Shown one piece after another: positions 7,762 to 17,072 of a DNA stretch of 64,000 nt. A program made the translations under genes and the position numbers. The notes under the pieces are model-generated. The model made no database searches, was not told where the DNA came from, and saw nothing but the letters and a program-made list of their open reading frames with translations. The stretch's first letter is position 1, and every line of letters begins with the position of its first letter. The DNA is from Chloroflexota bacterium (lineage in GTDB: Bacteria; Chloroflexota; Anaerolineae; Aggregatilineales; Phototrophicaceae), in assembly GCA_020161935.1 (NCBI GenBank), contig JAIUNI010000001.1:558001-622000 (forward strand), in the 5' to 3' direction.

Positions 7762-8997
7762 ATGCCTACGATTGATGAGCAAGTCGATATACTCATGTCC
7801 GGCGCGGAATATGGTGATCCGCAAACCAAAGAAACCATGCGTAAAGAGCTTCACACCCGCCTTGTCGAAGCCGAAAAGTCCGGTCGCGGTCTGCGTGTCT
7901 ACTGTGGCTATGACCCGCGTACGGCTGATCTGCACCTCGGCCACACCATCACCATGCGGAAGCTGCGCCAGTTCCAAGAACTCGGTCATGATGTCACCTT
8001 CCTCATTGGCAGCTTCACCAGCCTGATTGGTGACCCTTCCGATAAGGATAAGGCTCGCGATCAGTTGACCGTCGAGCAGGTGCATGAAAACGCCCGTACC
8101 TACGCCGACCAAGCCTTCAAAATCCTTGATCGTAACCTAACGCGCGTCCGCTTTAATGATGAGTGGTTAGCCACCCTCGATTTTGCCGACATCATTCGCC
8201 TTGCCAGTAACTTCACCGTTCAGCAGTTCCTCGTGCGCGAAAACTTCAAGCGCCGCTTGGATGAAGGGCTGCCGATTTACCTCCACGAGCTGTTCTACGG
8301 CCTCATGCAGGGGTACGATGCGGTCGCTCAAGAAACCGATGTTCAGGTTGGTGGTCAAGATCAGTTGTTCAATATCATGGTCGCTGGGCGTAAGCTGCAA
8401 GAAGGTATGGGGCAGCGTCCTCAGGTTGCCATCATCATGGGCGAAAGTCTCCCCGGCACAGATGGCGAAGTCAAGATGAGCAAAAGCCTCGGTAATCACA
8501 TTCCGATTATGGCTGAACCGTGGGATATGTTTGGTAAGGTTATGAGCCTGCCCGATAAGGTTATGCCCATCTACCACAAGCTGATTTTGGGTTGGTCGCC
8601 CGCTCAAGTGAAAGAACTTGAAGACAATCTCGCGTCCGGTTCGCTGCACCCCAACGAAGTGAAGATGCGCCTTTCGCGGGATATTGTCACTATCTTCCAC
8701 AGCGCCGATGACGCGCAAGCGGCTCAAAAACGCTGGGATGAAGTCTTCCGCAGCCACGGCGGCTTGCCGGAAGATATGCCGGAGGAAAAATTGGAGACAG
8801 CCGAAAAGGTGCTCGACATCCTGCGCCGCCTCGATATGGTTGCTAGCGGTGGCGAGGCCAAGCGCCTTATCCAGCAAAATGGTATTCGTATGAACGAGCA
8901 GCCCGTGACCGACCCAATGGCTACAGTCACGCCTGAAATGCTGCCAGTTGTCCTTCAAGTCGGCAAACGTAAGTTCGTCCGCCTCGTCGCCAAGTAA
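7762..8997 (+). CDS. tyrS: Tyrosyl-tRNA synthetase
   Basis: This class Ic synthetase has 411 residues. HLGH at 58-61 is the HIGH motif and KMSKS is at 238-242. The DVQVGGQDQLFNI segment is the tyrosine/ATP pocket. The C-terminal S4 RNA-binding domain (about 348-411) includes GGEAKRLIQQNGIRMNEQPV. It charges tRNA-Tyr. The order of motifs fits the shorter TyrZ-like subtype. The gene is monocistronic, with an intrinsic terminator directly downstream. No T-box is seen in its 60-bp leader, unlike valS in the same window. Confidence 0.97.
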   Translation: MPTIDEQVDILMSGAEYGDPQTKETMRKELHTRLVEAEKSGRGLRVYCGYDPRTADLHLGHTITMRKLRQFQELGHDVTFLIGSFTSLIGDPSDKDKARDQLTVEQVHENARTYADQAFKILDRNLTRVRFNDEWLATLDFADIIRLASNFTVQQFLVRENFKRRLDEGLPIYLHELFYGLMQGYDAVAQETDVQVGGQDQLFNIMVAGRKLQEGMGQRPQVAIIMGESLPGTDGEVKMSKSLGNHIPIMAEPWDMFGKVMSLPDKVMPIYHKLILGWSPAQVKELEDNLASGSLHPNEVKMRLSRDIVTIFHSADDAQAAQKRWDEVFRSHGGLPEDMPEEKLETAEKVLDILRRLDMVASGGEAKRLIQQNGIRMNEQPVTDPMATVTPEMLPVVLQVGKRKFVRLVAK

Positions 8998-9015
8998 AAT
9001 TGAATGTTTCGGTAG

Positions 9016-9040
9016 GGGCACACGCTTGTGTGCCCTTTTT
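9016..9040 (+). terminator. Intrinsic terminator of tyrS
   Basis: A perfect 8-bp stem (9016-9023 / 9028-9035) with a GCTT loop is followed by five T. It is preceded by GTAGGG, so it also belongs to the short-palindrome family seen elsewhere here. Confidence 0.85.
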
Positions 9041-9806
9041 ACCCCGCCATCTTGCTGATCGCATCCCCCAGCGTATAAACACTCAGCAAGAATAACAGCA
9101 CCAGCATAAGTTGCTCAAATACCTTAGGGTTGACCACGCTTACGAAATATCGCCCTAAATACGCGCCAACGGGAATAAGTGGCAGCGCCCATGCAATGCT
9201 CAACAACAGATGAAAGTCGAGAATGTTTTTGTTCGCCAATACAAACGGCAGTTTTAGCGCGTTCACGATAGCAAAAAATAGCGAGGTCGTCCCGATGAAT
9301 ACAACCGGATTGTCGATCTTTTGAAGGAGCATATAAGCCGTGTAAGGTGGTGCGCCCACGTTCGCCAGTGCCGAGCCGAAGCCGCTTCCCCAACCCGCCA
9401 GCCACCCATGCCATTGGCGGGGTTCGTATCGGACAGCCGTTAAGCGACTGCTGGCTACTTTGTAAACGACCACGATCAGCGTGAAGATACCGAGGATCAG
9501 CTTAATCGCCACATCTTGCCCGCTGTCAGCTAAGTAGCGCAGGAGCAAACTGCCTATGACCACGCCGACCACTGCCGCTGGTAAAAGCAGCTTGATTCGA
9601 GCGCTGTCCCACTGCCGCCAATAAAACCAAATCGCGATCAAGTCACCAATCAAGAGCGGCACAAGAACGATACCCACTGCCTGCGCCGCTGGCATGATCT
9701 GGCTGAGAAGGGGCGTAAGCATTGCAACCGGAATAGGCCCGCCTAATCCACCTTTCGAAAGCCCGATGAATAAGCAAGCCAGCGCGACGATAATCCGAAA
9801 ATCCAT
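9039..9806 (-). CDS. TauE/SafE family membrane permease
   Basis: The 255-residue protein has about eight hydrophobic helices. The N-terminal family signature is ACLFIGLSKGGLGGPIPV and the second-half repeat is GWGSGFGSALANVGAPP. Family members export or import small organic anions or sulfur oxyanions; the substrate here is unknown. I chose ATG at 9806 over 9833, since the longer start falls inside the upstream gene's terminator stem. No clear ribosome binding site precedes either. The 3' end abuts the tyrS terminator. Confidence 0.85.
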   Translation of the reverse strand: MDFRIIVALACLFIGLSKGGLGGPIPVAMLTPLLSQIMPAAQAVGIVLVPLLIGDLIAIWFYWRQWDSARIKLLLPAAVVGVVIGSLLLRYLADSGQDVAIKLILGIFTLIVVVYKVASSRLTAVRYEPRQWHGWLAGWGSGFGSALANVGAPPYTAYMLLQKIDNPVVFIGTTSLFFAIVNALKLPFVLANKNILDFHLLLSIAWALPLIPVGAYLGRYFVSVVNPKVFEQLMLVLLFLLSVYTLGDAISKMAG

Positions 9807-9823
9807 TTTTCGACCATTCACAA

Positions 9824-9850
9824 AAAAGCGCACAGGTTATGTGCGCTTGA
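9824..9850 (-). terminator. Intrinsic terminator after the cNMP-binding gene
   Basis: On the minus strand, AAGCGCAC and GTGCGCTT form an 8-bp stem with a 7-nt loop, followed by a T-run. It lies between the cNMP-binding gene and the TauE gene, so the latter may depend on readthrough. Confidence 0.8.
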
Positions 9851-9874
9851 AAAGGAACAACTGCTCAAATGTCT

Positions 9875-10363
9875 CTATTTACGCGGTGCCCATGTTAGAA
9901 CTTCACGGACTTGCAAATCGGTGTGACGTATTTTCATCGCCAAATCAGCCGCGAGGTTTCGCATCAGCCGGTAGCCCAACTGCGGGTATGTATCACACAA
10001 GAGCATCAGCTTGCCGCGCGGGATCGCCAGTAAATGCGTTTCGGATTGCCCCGCCCGTGCCGAAGCTGAACGTAAACCTTCATCTACGAGCGAAACCTCA
10101 CCGAAAGACTGCCCACGCCGTAGCGTTGCAATCGTGTACGAACCGGCATCCTCGTCTTTTTTCCCCAGTGTTGCAGGGTTTACCTGAATTTCAACCTCGC
10201 CATCAGCGATGATGCATAACTCATTACCGGGTGTATTCTCTTCGAAAATTAATTCACCTGCTTGATACGTTTTGTCCGTACAAATGGAGGCAACCAGTTC
10301 GAGCTGTGTATTGGAAAGTTCATAAAAAATGTCAGCTTGCTTCAGAATCGTTACGAATGACAT
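9875..10363 (-). CDS. Cyclic nucleotide-binding domain protein without DNA-binding domain
   Basis: The 162-residue protein is a single cNMP-binding beta-roll of the Crp/Fnr type. Visible parts are the entry strand (YQAGELIFEENTPGNELCIIADGEVEIQV) and the phosphate-binding cassette (GQSFGEVSLVDEGLRSASARA). In the cassette, the GE is kept and R lies near the usual position. No helix-turn-helix or catalytic domain follows, since the protein ends about 30 residues after the cassette. It may be a stand-alone sensor acting on a partner protein. It ends with a strong terminator. Ligand and partner are unknown. Confidence 0.85.
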   Translation of the reverse strand: MSFVTILKQADIFYELSNTQLELVASICTDKTYQAGELIFEENTPGNELCIIADGEVEIQVNPATLGKKDEDAGSYTIATLRRGQSFGEVSLVDEGLRSASARAGQSETHLLAIPRGKLMLLCDTYPQLGYRLMRNLAADLAMKIRHTDLQVREVLTWAPRK

Positions 10364-10552
10364 GCAGCACCCCTATGGATTTTCCAAATACGTAGAAGCT
10401 CAAAAATGCCTAAGTGCATTGTAACATACTTAGGGAAGCGGCAAAAGTCGCCAGCCTCATATTCAGAGATTGATTTGCGACTCGGATAAGGGTTGATTAA
10501 TCCATTGTGACCCTTTAAGATTTGAAAAGAACTAAAATATCGAGAATGTATC

Positions 10553-11788
10553 ATGTCCCAGTACGACGAAGAAATCCGTTCCGCACCACTGCCGTATCAA
10601 ATCTGGGGTGCAGACTATATCGATGAATCCTCTATTGCACAGATGGATGCTGCGATGCGTTTACCGATTTCGGTGGCTGGCGCACTCATGCCAGATGCCC
10701 ATGTGGGTTACGGTCTACCGATTGGCGGGGTTTTAGCAACCGATAACACCGTTATTCCCTATGCAGTCGGAGTTGATATTGCGTGTCGTGTCCGTTTTTC
10801 AGTTTTTGACATCTCGCCGATTGTCATCAACCAGAAAAGTGGTCAGTACAAGAATGCCCTGATGGAACAAACGCGGTTTGGCGCGGGTAGCAAGTGGCAG
10901 GGTAGCCAGCGTCCAGAACATGAAGTCTTAGATGATGATGACTGGTCAGCTAATAAATTCCTAGCATCTTTAAAGGATACAGCGAACAACCAGTTGGGGA
11001 CGAGCGGCAGTGGTAACCACTTTGTTGAGTGGGGTTCGCTTACCCTCGAAGAAGATGATACCCAGCTTGGCTTAAAGGAGGGCAACTATCTCGCTTTGTT
11101 GTCTCATAGTGGTTCGCGCGGTGTTGGTTTTAAGATCGCTAATCATTATTCGGAACTTGCCCAAAAGTTGCATCCCAATTTGGATAAGTCCGTACGACAT
11201 CTCGCTTGGCTGCCTTTAGACTGGCACGAAGGGCAGGAGTATTGGCTTTCGATGGAACTGGCTGGTCGCTTTGCTTCTGCCAACCACGAAGTCATCCATA
11301 AACGGGTCGCGAAAGCGGTTGGTCTTAAACCGATTGCGGTCGTCGAAAACCACCACAACTTCGCGTGGAAAGAGTCGCTTCCGGCACCGGCGGGTTTTTC
11401 GTCTCCAAATCGAACCGTTATCGTACATCGTAAAGGTGCGACCCCGGCAGGGAAGGGCGTATTCGGCGTAATTCCCGGCTCGATGGCAGACCCCGGTTTT
11501 CTGGTACGTGGAAAAGGTGTCGTTGAGTCCTTGAATTCTGCCTCGCATGGTGCTGGTCGCGCGATGAGCCGCCGTGCAGCGTTGGATCGCATTACGAAGA
11601 CCGAACGTGACCAGTATCTTAAAGCCCGCGGCGTGATGCTGCTCGGCGCTGGGCTTGACGAATCGCCACAAGCGTACAAAAATGTGGAGCAAGTTCTCGC
11701 GGCTCAAGCCGAACTGGTTGACGTGGTTGGTAAGTTTCGTCCGATTATGGTTCGGATGGACGGAACAGGTAGCAAAGCGGAAGATTAA
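10553..11788 (+). CDS. rtcB: RtcB-family RNA ligase
   Basis: The 411-residue protein covers the whole RtcB fold. Metal-binding positions are visible: D75 and C78 (GVDIAC), H156 (GNHFVEW), H185 (LSHSGSRG) and H267 (ENHHNF). The GMP-accepting histidine is in SHGAGRAMSR (H332). RtcB joins 2',3'-cyclic-phosphate or 3'-phosphate RNA ends to 5'-OH ends using GTP and Mn2+. No archease or RtcA is present nearby. The next gene, a CoA-transferase beta subunit, begins only 3 nt after the stop, which suggests cotranscription without a clear functional link. Confidence 0.93.
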   Translation: MSQYDEEIRSAPLPYQIWGADYIDESSIAQMDAAMRLPISVAGALMPDAHVGYGLPIGGVLATDNTVIPYAVGVDIACRVRFSVFDISPIVINQKSGQYKNALMEQTRFGAGSKWQGSQRPEHEVLDDDDWSANKFLASLKDTANNQLGTSGSGNHFVEWGSLTLEEDDTQLGLKEGNYLALLSHSGSRGVGFKIANHYSELAQKLHPNLDKSVRHLAWLPLDWHEGQEYWLSMELAGRFASANHEVIHKRVAKAVGLKPIAVVENHHNFAWKESLPAPAGFSSPNRTVIVHRKGATPAGKGVFGVIPGSMADPGFLVRGKGVVESLNSASHGAGRAMSRRAALDRITKTERDQYLKARGVMLLGAGLDESPQAYKNVEQVLAAQAELVDVVGKFRPIMVRMDGTGSKAED

Positions 11789-11791
11789 ACA

Positions 11792-12607
11792 ATGTTCGAT
11801 TTCACCATTGATGAATTGATCTCGGTTTGTATCGCGCGTCAAGTCGTTGATGGTGAACTGCTGGCTCAAGGTATCAACACCCCGCTCGTTATGGCGGGTT
11901 TTATTTTGGCGAAGTGTACCCATGCCCCGAACGTGAAGTTCACCTCAGCCATCGGGCAAAGTTTAGTTCAGGAATGGTCGCCGCTCGGTGTCGGGCGTGT
12001 TGAGGATATGTGGCTTTCAAAAGCCCAGATGCACTTCGGTTTCGTCGCGGGTTCGGCAGATTTATTACCCACATACGAGTTGAAAGAGTTTTTTCGCCCT
12101 GCTCAGGTTGATGCGGTAGGCAATTTTAATAATGTCGCATTCGGAAGTGATTACCTTCGCCCCCGAATGAGGCTCCCCGGTACAGGCGGCATTCCCGATG
12201 TCACCACCTTCTCAACCAAGATCCACCTGTATGTTCCGCGTCATTCACGGGTGACATTCGTAGAAACGCCGGATTACGTGAGCGGTATGGGGCATGTTCC
12301 GCACCGGAAACGTGGGGCAGGGGTGAAATATTTAATAACGGATCTAGGGCAGTTTGATTGGCTGAATGGTCGGATGCGCTTAACGCATGTTCACCCCCGG
12401 ATAAGCGTGGAGCAAATCCAGAAGAAGATGGGATTTCAGTTAGAGATCGCTACTGATCTTTCAGAAACCATTCCACCTTCGGCTGATGAATTACATCTAC
12501 TTCGAGAGACGATAGACCCGCTTGGTGTGAGAAAGCTCGAAACATTAGGAGGCAGCGCCCGTAAGGAACTGCTCACCCAAATCTTAGCGGCTGAAAACGC
12601 ACTTTAG
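11792..12607 (+). CDS. CoA-transferase family I, beta subunit (IpdB/GctB-like)
   Basis: The 271-residue protein has the beta-subunit pattern RPAQVDAVGNFNN, then LRPRMRLPGTGGIPDV and HSRVTFVETPDYVSG. Related proteins form alpha2beta2 enzymes that move CoA between acids or, in IpdAB, hydrolyse a ring in steroid degradation. The substrate cannot be read from sequence. The likely alpha partner is far away at 21714-22514, which is unusual because the two are normally adjacent. The gene follows rtcB by 3 nt, and its stop overlaps the convergent transporter gene by 4 bp. Confidence 0.85.
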   Translation: MFDFTIDELISVCIARQVVDGELLAQGINTPLVMAGFILAKCTHAPNVKFTSAIGQSLVQEWSPLGVGRVEDMWLSKAQMHFGFVAGSADLLPTYELKEFFRPAQVDAVGNFNNVAFGSDYLRPRMRLPGTGGIPDVTTFSTKIHLYVPRHSRVTFVETPDYVSGMGHVPHRKRGAGVKYLITDLGQFDWLNGRMRLTHVHPRISVEQIQKKMGFQLEIATDLSETIPPSADELHLLRETIDPLGVRKLETLGGSARKELLTQILAAENAL

Positions 12608-14388
12608 TTCAGCGTCCACAACTGGATGGTGCTAAATCGGCTGGTTGGTGACCCCATAAAGCCCAGTTGAACACCGTTGACTTTTGTCGCTGTGGCATAG
12701 GTGTAGAGTGGATAGTACAACGGAATGGCAATTGCCCGCGTGATAAAATCTTCTTGAAAATTGCGATAGCGAATGATGCGGTTAATCCCACTGAAGTCGC
12801 CACGCGCCCGCTCTAAGTCTTCAGCGATGCGGCGGTCATCGACACCACCGTAATTTTTCCCGTCAGGATACTGGTCGGCATCCCAGAATTGGTAAACATC
12901 CGGGTCAGCGCTGCCCGCCATTGACAACTCGACTAATGCCGCGCCGAATTCTCCACTGTCGAGTCGCTGCTGGTAACTTGATGCGTCAGCGACCTCTACC
13001 GTGATATTGATGTTAAGCTGTGACCACTGCTCCGCAATATCATTGGCTAGGGCGACCATTTGGGGTTCGTCTGGTGTCAGAAGGCTAAAGCTGAACCGGC
13101 TGCCTGTCGGTACAGGTGTTCCTTCGGCGTTCGGTTGGGTTTCGCCTTTACCGGAATTGGATGTGTCGAGTAACTGGACTGCCGCCGTAACATCAGTATT
13201 CGGCCACGCTAAGTCACCTATGTATGCCCATGAGCCGGGTATCATCGGGCTATTTGCAAGAATGGCCTCATTTTTCATCACAGCATTCTTGAGGTTGCGG
13301 TCAATTAAACCCCGGCGATCAAGGCTGATTTGCAGCGCTTGCCGAATACGCTGTTCACGGAAGAACTTTGTGTTGTCGCTTGCCCAATTAAAGATCAAAG
13401 CGCCTAAGGTCGGTTCAACCGAGGTCTGGATATTCAAGTTGCTCAGATCCAGTAACGCAGCACTTTCTACGCGATCATTACTTGCGAGGCCATCGACTTC
13501 GCCTGCTTTCAGACCATTTAAGGCTTCGTCGAAAGTTCCATACAGTCGGAAGCTAATGCGGTCGATGACGTATCCAGTTTGACCCTCCGGTCGCTGCCGG
13601 TAGACCGGGGCTGCGCGGAGATCAATAATATCGGTGCGACTGCTGTTGTTCGAGCGCAGTGCTTCGAGCTGGTATGGGCCGGTCCCAATCGGCGTGAGGT
13701 TAAAAGGATGGCTTGCCAATCGAGCGGCGGTTGTTCCACGTAAGGCATGTTCCGGTAGGATGCCGATTTGCAGCGCATCCAAAAAGCTGCCCAAAGGCTG
13801 TGTCAACCGGAAGCGTATAAGCTGCGTATCAAGCTGTTGGACTTCAATCGTGCGCCAAAATGCACCCAACGCCGGATCACCGGGGAAATCGTTCGATTGT
13901 AAGATGCTAACGGTGTATAGAACGTCAGCCGCACTAAATGGAATACCATCCTGCCAGAGTATATCGTTGCGAAGCTGAAGCACGTAATCAAGCCCATCAG
14001 ATGAGATGACCCAACTTGCCGCGAGTGCCGGGGTCGGTTCCCCATACGCATTGATCTTGACTAAGCCTTCGAAGATGAGTGAAGTGATATCTCTGTCGAC
14101 AGGGTTGAGGCTCGCTATGAGTGGATTTAAGCGCTGCACGTTTCCAATTAACGCTTCGCGGTAGGTTGGAATATCGGCGGCACTCAGACTGTTATTGGGT
14201 GTAAGGACTAACGGTGCCTCAGTCGGAATGGGCAAAGGAGTAGCTGATGCGACAATCTCAGCGGTCGCTGTTGCGGCGGGCAGGGTTGGCTGTGGGATGT
14301 TTTGGCTTAGTCGGCTGCTCAAGCTGATCCCAAACAGAACCACCGCCATTACCAGAACCAGTACTTGCCAGCGAAATCCTCGTAGCAT
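12604..14388 (-). CDS. ABC transporter substrate-binding protein, family 5 (peptide/nickel type)
   Basis: The 594-residue protein has an N-terminal hydrophobic anchor at about 8-24 without a lipobox Cys. A Thr/Pro-rich linker follows. The SBP_bac_5 core then includes NPVDRDITSLIFEGLVKIN, LRNDILWQDGIPFSAADVLYT, LTPIGTGPYQLEAL and FNWASDNTKFFREQRIRQALQ. It probably captures oligopeptides or similar ligands outside the membrane. No permease or ATPase gene is adjacent, so it is an orphan binding protein that would need a transporter elsewhere. It is convergent with the CoA-transferase gene and lies downstream of the secG terminator. Confidence 0.9.
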   Translation of the reverse strand: MLRGFRWQVLVLVMAVVLFGISLSSRLSQNIPQPTLPAATATAEIVASATPLPIPTEAPLVLTPNNSLSAADIPTYREALIGNVQRLNPLIASLNPVDRDITSLIFEGLVKINAYGEPTPALAASWVISSDGLDYVLQLRNDILWQDGIPFSAADVLYTVSILQSNDFPGDPALGAFWRTIEVQQLDTQLIRFRLTQPLGSFLDALQIGILPEHALRGTTAARLASHPFNLTPIGTGPYQLEALRSNNSSRTDIIDLRAAPVYRQRPEGQTGYVIDRISFRLYGTFDEALNGLKAGEVDGLASNDRVESAALLDLSNLNIQTSVEPTLGALIFNWASDNTKFFREQRIRQALQISLDRRGLIDRNLKNAVMKNEAILANSPMIPGSWAYIGDLAWPNTDVTAAVQLLDTSNSGKGETQPNAEGTPVPTGSRFSFSLLTPDEPQMVALANDIAEQWSQLNINITVEVADASSYQQRLDSGEFGAALVELSMAGSADPDVYQFWDADQYPDGKNYGGVDDRRIAEDLERARGDFSGINRIIRYRNFQEDFITRAIAIPLYYPLYTYATATKVNGVQLGFMGSPTSRFSTIQLWTLN

Positions 14389-14412
14389 AGCAGCCTCTCA
14401 AACTTGAAATAC

Positions 14413-14446
14413 AAAAAGGCGTTTTGGGATTGTACAAAACGCCTTT
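14413..14446 (-). terminator. Intrinsic terminator of secG
   Basis: The 11-bp stem AAAGGCGTTTT / AAAACGCCTTT has a 10-nt loop. On the minus strand it runs into T residues just past secG. Confidence 0.8.
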
Positions 14447-14490
14447 GCTAAAGCCATATCACTCGAAACCGGAGGGATGAAGCGCTTCAG

Positions 14491-14724
14491 TTACTGCGCC
14501 TTGTTAGCGACCACCGAGAAAATCGAGATCGCCAAGAACGCGATGGAAAGACCGATTGTGATTTGGAACAGGGTCTTTTCTAAGCCACGGCGGGTACGAG
14601 CAATGCCGCCACCTGCATCACCGCCGAGCAGGTTACCCAATGCGCCGCCCTTAACTTGCAACATAATGAGTACAATCAACACAATCGAGATGATGATCGA
14701 AGCAATTTGTAAAGCCACCTGCAT
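14491..14724 (-). CDS. secG: Preprotein translocase subunit SecG
   Basis: The 77-residue protein has two transmembrane helices (about 5-24 and 54-73) joined by the glycine-rich cytoplasmic loop GALGNLLGGDAGGGIARTRRG. This matches SecG, which assists SecA-driven export through SecYE. AGGAG lies 8 nt upstream of the ATG. The gene is flanked by its own promoter and terminator, so it is probably monocistronic. The other Sec genes of the window (yajC, secD, secF) are 41 kb away. Confidence 0.9.
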   Translation of the reverse strand: MQVALQIASIIISIVLIVLIMLQVKGGALGNLLGGDAGGGIARTRRGLEKTLFQITIGLSIAFLAISIFSVVANKAQ

Positions 14725-14761
14725 GGCAAAAACTCCTAATTTATGATTACAAAGCCGCCGC

Positions 14762-14789
14762 AGTATAGCACGCTCTACACACCTTGCAA
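14762..14789 (-). promoter_or_regulatory. Promoter for secG
   Basis: On the minus strand TTGCAA (14789-14784) and TATACT (14767-14762) are separated by 16 bp, about 40 bp before secG. Confidence 0.5.
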
Positions 14790-14841
14790 AGTCTCGGTAG
14801 TGCGAACGTACCGTAGGCGGCGGTTTTCATGCCTAGCTTGA

Positions 14842-16050
14842 TTAGTTGGTCGCGACAACTTCATCCGTTAAGGCTTCGACAGCGGCCTTGAGTTGGGGAT
14901 CATTGTTTTCATCACGGTTTTCTTCCGGCCATTCAACGATGACATCAGGAGTTACCCCGTTGCCGTGAATCCAGTGTCCATTGGGTGTTAGCCAGCGGGC
15001 TATGGTGAGGCGGATGCCACCCCCATTGACGAGCTGTTGCCACGTTTGTACGGTACCTTTACCGAAGGTCGTCACACCCACGATGGTTGCTCGCCCAACA
15101 TCTTGCATCGCACCGGCAATCAGTTCGGAGGCGCTGGCACTGTTCTCGTCAACCAAAATCGTGAGCGGCACATCATAACCAACGTATTTGCCGTTCGTCG
15201 TATAGGTTTGCTCGTTGTCATTGCCAAAGTCTTCGACCAAGATGGTGCCGTCTTTCATAAAGACACTGGCAATATCAATCGCCGAGGTGAGCAAGCCACC
15301 GGGATTCCCACGCAGATCGAGGACTAGACCGTTCATATCTTCGCCGCCCAATTCGGTCATGGCATTGGTGACTTCTTGATAAGCATTTGCATCGAAGCTG
15401 CGAAGTTTGATATAGCCGATGCCGTCTTCCAGCGTTTTGTATTCCACCACAGGGGTGATAATTTTGGCACGAATGATGCTGAAATCGATGAGTTCTTCAC
15501 CACGGCGCATGGTGAGGTTTACCGTTGTGCCCTCTTTCCCACGCACCAGCTTGACCAAATCAAATTGAGTTGCCTGAGTGACATCCTCACCCTCGACCTT
15601 TACGAACACGTCACCGGATTTCAGACCAGCGGCTTCGGCTGGAGAACCTTCTAGCACGTTCGCGATACTGATTTCATTAGTTTCTTCGTCGGTTTGAACG
15701 ACCGCACCGATACCCTCAACTTCGCCGGATAGATCACTGTTAAAGAGGGGGTAGGTTTCAGGGTCCATATAGCCGCTAAATTGGTCGCCTAAAACATCGA
15801 CCATGCCTTTGATGGCCCCATCGACCAGCTTGCTATCATCAACCGTATCACGGTCAAGGTAACTGCTTTGAATCATGTTATAGACTTGCCAGAACGGTTC
15901 AAAACTTTTTTCCGCGCCGGGGGGTGGTGTGGTGTCACCTTGCGCGAGAAGGGCATTCCGTTGGCTACCGAGGAAAAAACCTGCACCGAAGACGATCACA
16001 ATCGCCATGCTGATTGAGACCGGTTTAAGACGTTCCCAGATTCCTGTCAT
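14842..16050 (-). CDS. ctpA: S41 family C-terminal processing peptidase
   Basis: The 402-residue protein starts at ATG 16050, with GGAG about 11 nt upstream; the frame extends further up without support. A transmembrane anchor spans about 11-28. A PDZ domain spans about 108-185 (GIGAVVQTDEETNEISI, GSPAEAAGLKSGDVFVKV). The protease core follows with LDLRGNPGGLL and the Ser/Lys dyad: S306 in ENSASASEL and K331 in TTFGKGTVQ. Such enzymes trim exported or envelope proteins outside the membrane. It is divergent from the ADP-ribosylglycohydrolase gene across a short AT-rich gap. Confidence 0.95.
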   Translation of the reverse strand: MTGIWERLKPVSISMAIVIVFGAGFFLGSQRNALLAQGDTTPPPGAEKSFEPFWQVYNMIQSSYLDRDTVDDSKLVDGAIKGMVDVLGDQFSGYMDPETYPLFNSDLSGEVEGIGAVVQTDEETNEISIANVLEGSPAEAAGLKSGDVFVKVEGEDVTQATQFDLVKLVRGKEGTTVNLTMRRGEELIDFSIIRAKIITPVVEYKTLEDGIGYIKLRSFDANAYQEVTNAMTELGGEDMNGLVLDLRGNPGGLLTSAIDIASVFMKDGTILVEDFGNDNEQTYTTNGKYVGYDVPLTILVDENSASASELIAGAMQDVGRATIVGVTTFGKGTVQTWQQLVNGGGIRLTIARWLTPNGHWIHGNGVTPDVIVEWPEENRDENNDPQLKAAVEALTDEVVATN

Positions 16051-16125
16051 CAAAACTACTCCATTACAACTCACTCTGATATGATTATAACCACTTCTGT
16101 CTGTTTTCATGTGAATGGGGCATGA

Positions 16126-17064
16126 ATGAGCCGTCCCGTAGACCAAATTCAATCTGTTTTATTTGGATTAGCGCTCGGTGATGCATTGGGCTATCCAGTT
16201 GAGTTTTTGGGACGCGATGCTCTCCGCCAACAATATGGAAGCAGTGGTATTCAAGCCCCACCGAATCCCGCTTTATATTCGGACGATACCCAAATGACTC
16301 TCGCGTTGGCGGAAGGCGTTTTGGATGCCGGCGTAAATGCCCCAATTGATGATCTCATGGATGCCATCGGACAGCGCTTCGTTCAATGGATGCACAGCCC
16401 TGAGAACAAACGCGCACCCGGCCTGACGTGCATCAATGGGCTTAAGCGGTATGAGGCCGGAGCCAGTTGGCGTGAGGCGGGTATTGTGGCTTCTAAAGGC
16501 TGCGGTTCGGCGATGCGGGTGGCGGTGCTGGGTTATCTCTATCAGTCCGAAGAAAAGCGCTTATACGATGTCGCGTATGCGTCGAGCTTGATTACACACC
16601 GCCATCCGACAGCAGTCGCGGCGAGTGTGGCTGCGGCGTATTTGGTGAAGTTGGCTTTGGACAGCACGCCTATTCCCGAATATATGCCGAAGGTTTATGC
16701 CTTTACGACTGGTATCTCTGATGAGATGGATTTAGCAATTTTGCGGGTTGGGCATGTCTTAGGCTGGGTCAATGAAGATCAATCGCTTGACCACATCGGG
16801 CAGGGCTGGACAGGTGAGGAAGCGGTGGCGTTGGCTTTATACTGCGTCCTTCGCTACCCTGATGATTATGTCGCGTGTATGAGACGAGCTGCGAACACGC
16901 CGGGGGACAGCGACTCCATTGCTTGTATTGCGGGGGGGATTATGGGGGCTAGGTTAGGGTTAGAGGCTATTCCGGCTGACTGGCGCGACCGCTGTGAAAA
17001 TGCCGAAATGTTTACCGACCTCGCTCATCGTTTGGCTACTGCCAAGATTGCTCAAGGAAGTTGA
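16126..17064 (+). CDS. ADP-ribosylglycohydrolase family protein
   Basis: The 312-residue protein has the ARH/DraG motifs. GLALGDALGYPVEF comes at the N-terminus. YSDDTQMTLALAEG, at about 46-59, gives the first metal-ligand cluster. The C-terminal NTPGDSDSIACIAGGIMGA carries the second cluster. These enzymes remove ADP-ribose from proteins or small molecules with two Mg2+/Mn2+ ions. No ADP-ribosyltransferase lies nearby, although a sirtuin is at 60622. A threonylcarbamoyl-AMP synthase follows at once and probably shares the transcript. Confidence 0.93.
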   Translation: MSRPVDQIQSVLFGLALGDALGYPVEFLGRDALRQQYGSSGIQAPPNPALYSDDTQMTLALAEGVLDAGVNAPIDDLMDAIGQRFVQWMHSPENKRAPGLTCINGLKRYEAGASWREAGIVASKGCGSAMRVAVLGYLYQSEEKRLYDVAYASSLITHRHPTAVAASVAAAYLVKLALDSTPIPEYMPKVYAFTTGISDEMDLAILRVGHVLGWVNEDQSLDHIGQGWTGEEAVALALYCVLRYPDDYVACMRRAANTPGDSDSIACIAGGIMGARLGLEAIPADWRDRCENAEMFTDLAHRLATAKIAQGS

Positions 17065-17072
17065 ACTTGCCA

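Noticed and set aside
9807..9833. Longer start for the TauE-like gene
   Set aside because: The start would lie within the terminator stem of the upstream gene and adds residues outside the family alignment.
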